From contig CACZSO010000019.1 of assembly GCA_902783795.1 (NCBI GenBank), forward strand, positions 1 through 12,907: a stretch of 12,907 bases of DNA, written 5' to 3'. The position numbers and the translations under genes are program-made. Below the pieces are notes generated by a model. The model saw nothing but the letters and a program-made list of their open reading frames with translations. It was not told the DNA's origin and searched no databases. Source of the stretch: an uncultured Eubacteriales bacterium. Its GTDB lineage: Bacteria; Bacillota; Clostridia; Lachnospirales; Lachnospiraceae. Positions 11,768 through 12,907 of this stretch are shown here, piece after piece. Each line of letters begins with the position of its first letter. Position 1 is the stretch's first letter.

Positions 11768-12872
11768 ACAAAGGCACCAGCTGTATCTGCCCGTCCTGCA
11801 GTCCCGGTAGTTCATAGATTCCCATGACCCGCCTTGACCGGTCCCTCAGCCGCGAAAGATGCACCAGGATATCCAATCCCGAGGCAATCTGCTGCCGTAC
11901 CGCCTGCATCGGCACATCCATCCCCATGAGCACCATCATCTCCAGCCGCGAGATCATATCCGCCGCGCTGTTCGCATGACCCGTAGACATGGACCCGCTG
12001 TGACCAGTGTTTAGCGCCTGTAATAGATCTACCGTTTCTGCGCCTCTCACCTCTCCCACGATGATCCTGTCCGGCCGCATCCTCAGAGCGTTTCTGATCA
12101 GATCCCGGATAGTTACTTCATATTCGCCCTCCAGGTTTGGCGGCCGGCTTTCCAGCCGCACCAGATTCTTTACATCCTTAAGCCTCAGTTCCGCTGAATC
12201 TTCTATGGTAATGACCCGTTCTCCTTCCGGAATATACTCTGACAATGCGCCTAAAAACGTGGTCTTCCCTGCGCCTGTCCCGCCAGAGACGAAAATATTG
12301 TAGCCACACTCCACCAAAACCTTCAGGAAATCCGCGGCCTCCCGGGTCAGACTGCCTATTTCCACCAGACTATCCATGGACATGGGCTCTTTCGGGAAAC
12401 GCCGGATGGTCACCGCCGGCCCGTCCACCGCGATGGGCGGCAGGACGATGTTCACCCGGCTCCCGTCAGACAGCCGCGCGTCCACCATGGGTGAAGCTTC
12501 ATTGACCCGCCGGTTCACCTGGGAAGCGATCTGCTGCACCACATCATTCAGCTTTTCGTCCGTCATAAAAGTATCGTCGAAGCTCTCCAGGGCACCACCC
12601 CGCTCCACAAAAATGTGCTCCTTCCCATTGACCATGATCTCCGTGATATTTTCATCATCCATCGCCAATGACAGTATATCCAGTTTTCGTAAAGATGCGA
12701 AAATAGCTTCCCGGTACCTTACCCGGTCAGATAAAGGCAGCACGGTCTTGCGGCTGAAACTTTCCATGACCTGGTCGATCTTCTGATACAGTACTTCATC
12801 CGCCAGTTCTTCATTAAGATCCAGCTTTTCCAGTACTTGAAAATATAACTCCTGTTTGATTTCCTGTCTCAT
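11655..12872 (-). CDS. tadA: TadA/CpaF pilus assembly ATPase
   Basis: A 405-residue cytoplasmic secretion ATPase of the GspE/VirB11 family, hexameric in relatives, that drives Tad pilus extension. The N-terminal domain (about 1-165) includes ITEIMVNGKEHIFVERGG and DGSRVNIVLPP (136-146). The ATPase core has Walker A SGGTGAGKTT (196-205), Asp box TIEDSAEL (222-229), Walker B RIIVGEVRG (269-277) and the His box GHSGSMSTGHANS (290-302). Arg residues at 157-158 precede RFPKEPM, a conserved CpaF-type segment. Length and motif order are normal. AGAGAGGA precedes the ATG with a 5-base gap, and the ATG overlaps the upstream stop as ATGA. The 3' end is overlapped by the tadB-like frame. Confidence 0.95.
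   Translation of the reverse strand: MRQEIKQELYFQVLEKLDLNEELADEVLYQKIDQVMESFSRKTVLPLSDRVRYREAIFASLRKLDILSLAMDDENITEIMVNGKEHIFVERGGALESFDDTFMTDEKLNDVVQQIASQVNRRVNEASPMVDARLSDGSRVNIVLPPIAVDGPAVTIRRFPKEPMSMDSLVEIGSLTREAADFLKVLVECGYNIFVSGGTGAGKTTFLGALSEYIPEGERVITIEDSAELRLKDVKNLVRLESRPPNLEGEYEVTIRDLIRNALRMRPDRIIVGEVRGAETVDLLQALNTGHSGSMSTGHANSAADMISRLEMMVLMGMDVPMQAVRQQIASGLDILVHLSRLRDRSRRVMGIYELPGLQDGQIQLVPLYEFREEGEKDHKVIGSLIKSKYPLTGTEKLLSHGASL
11749..11758 (-). promoter_or_regulatory. Strong Shine-Dalgarno-like sequence inside tadA
   Basis: GGGAGGAGGG on the minus strand, within the tadA codons for REEG. In the tadB frame the codons 8 and 11 bases downstream are ATC (11740) and ATA (11737), not a usual start. 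It may serve tadB with a rare start codon, or simply reflect Glu/Gly codons of tadA. Confidence 0.3.
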
Positions 12873-12907
12873 GCTTTCCTCTCTAACAAAGCCCGGACAT
12901 AATCCCC
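12869..12907 (-). CDS. C-terminal end of an upstream Tad-operon gene (possibly tadZ-like)
   Basis: The frame GDYVRALLERKA followed by TGA is open to the right edge, and its stop overlaps the tadA ATG as ATGA, matching the overlap style of the rest of the operon. Only twelve residues are visible, so the identity is a guess from Clostridia Tad gene order, where a TadZ/CpaE-like ATPase precedes tadA. Another frame is also open over this short stretch. Confidence 0.5.
   Translation of the reverse strand, partial: GDYVRALLERKA

Noticed and set aside
1..12907. CRISPR array, tRNA, rRNA, insertion sequence or attachment site
   Set aside because: No regularly spaced repeats, cloverleaf-like segments, transposase frames or terminal repeats were seen on either strand.

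Overview
The window looks like chromosomal DNA of a Gram-positive anaerobe of the class Clostridia, most likely a Lachnospiraceae-type gut bacterium. The evidence is a Clostridia-style Tad pilus locus (Flp1-like pilin, DUF5702 protein, short TadV peptidase, split TadB/TadC), strong purine-rich ribosome binding sites, TTGACA/TATAAT-type promoters, a YbhJ-like hydratase of the aconitase family and a CotH-kinase lipoprotein. No RNA genes, insertion sequences or CRISPR arrays were seen.

Layout, right to left on the minus strand. The right end holds a Tad assembly operon: the last codons of an upstream gene (possibly tadZ-like), tadA (ATPase), a tadB-like gene and a tadC-like gene, read from 12907 down to 9504 with start/stop overlaps or tiny gaps. 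Next comes a monocistronic hydratase gene (9366 down to 7051) with its own promoter. Facing it on the plus strand is a 988-residue CotH-type surface lipoprotein gene (4001 to 6967) with its own promoter; the two converge on a shared bidirectional terminator. A 465-bp intergenic region (3536-4000) carries divergent promoters, a minus-strand terminator, an upstream inverted repeat and a roughly 155-nt structured leader for the pilin gene. The left part is a second Tad operon: flp pilin, DUF5702 pseudopilin-like protein, TadE-like protein, TadV prepilin peptidase and a truncated TadE-like gene running off the left edge. All its genes overlap or nearly abut.

How they work together. Flp would be the main pilus subunit and the TadE-like and DUF5702 proteins minor, surface-exposed subunits. 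TadV would cleave the prepilins before residue +1 (Glu at +5 in three of them). TadA would power assembly through the TadB/TadC membrane platform. The hydratase and CotH genes are not known Tad parts; they split the locus into an assembly operon and a subunit operon, each apparently with its own control.

The points most worth a second look are: the possible transcription attenuator in the flp leader; a TadE-like protein ending in two tandem His/Cys modules that look metal-binding; a TadC-like protein with a large external Ig-like insert between membrane segments; the tadA/tadB overlap, where no usual start codon follows a strong internal Shine-Dalgarno sequence; and the insertion of the hydratase and CotH genes inside the Tad locus.
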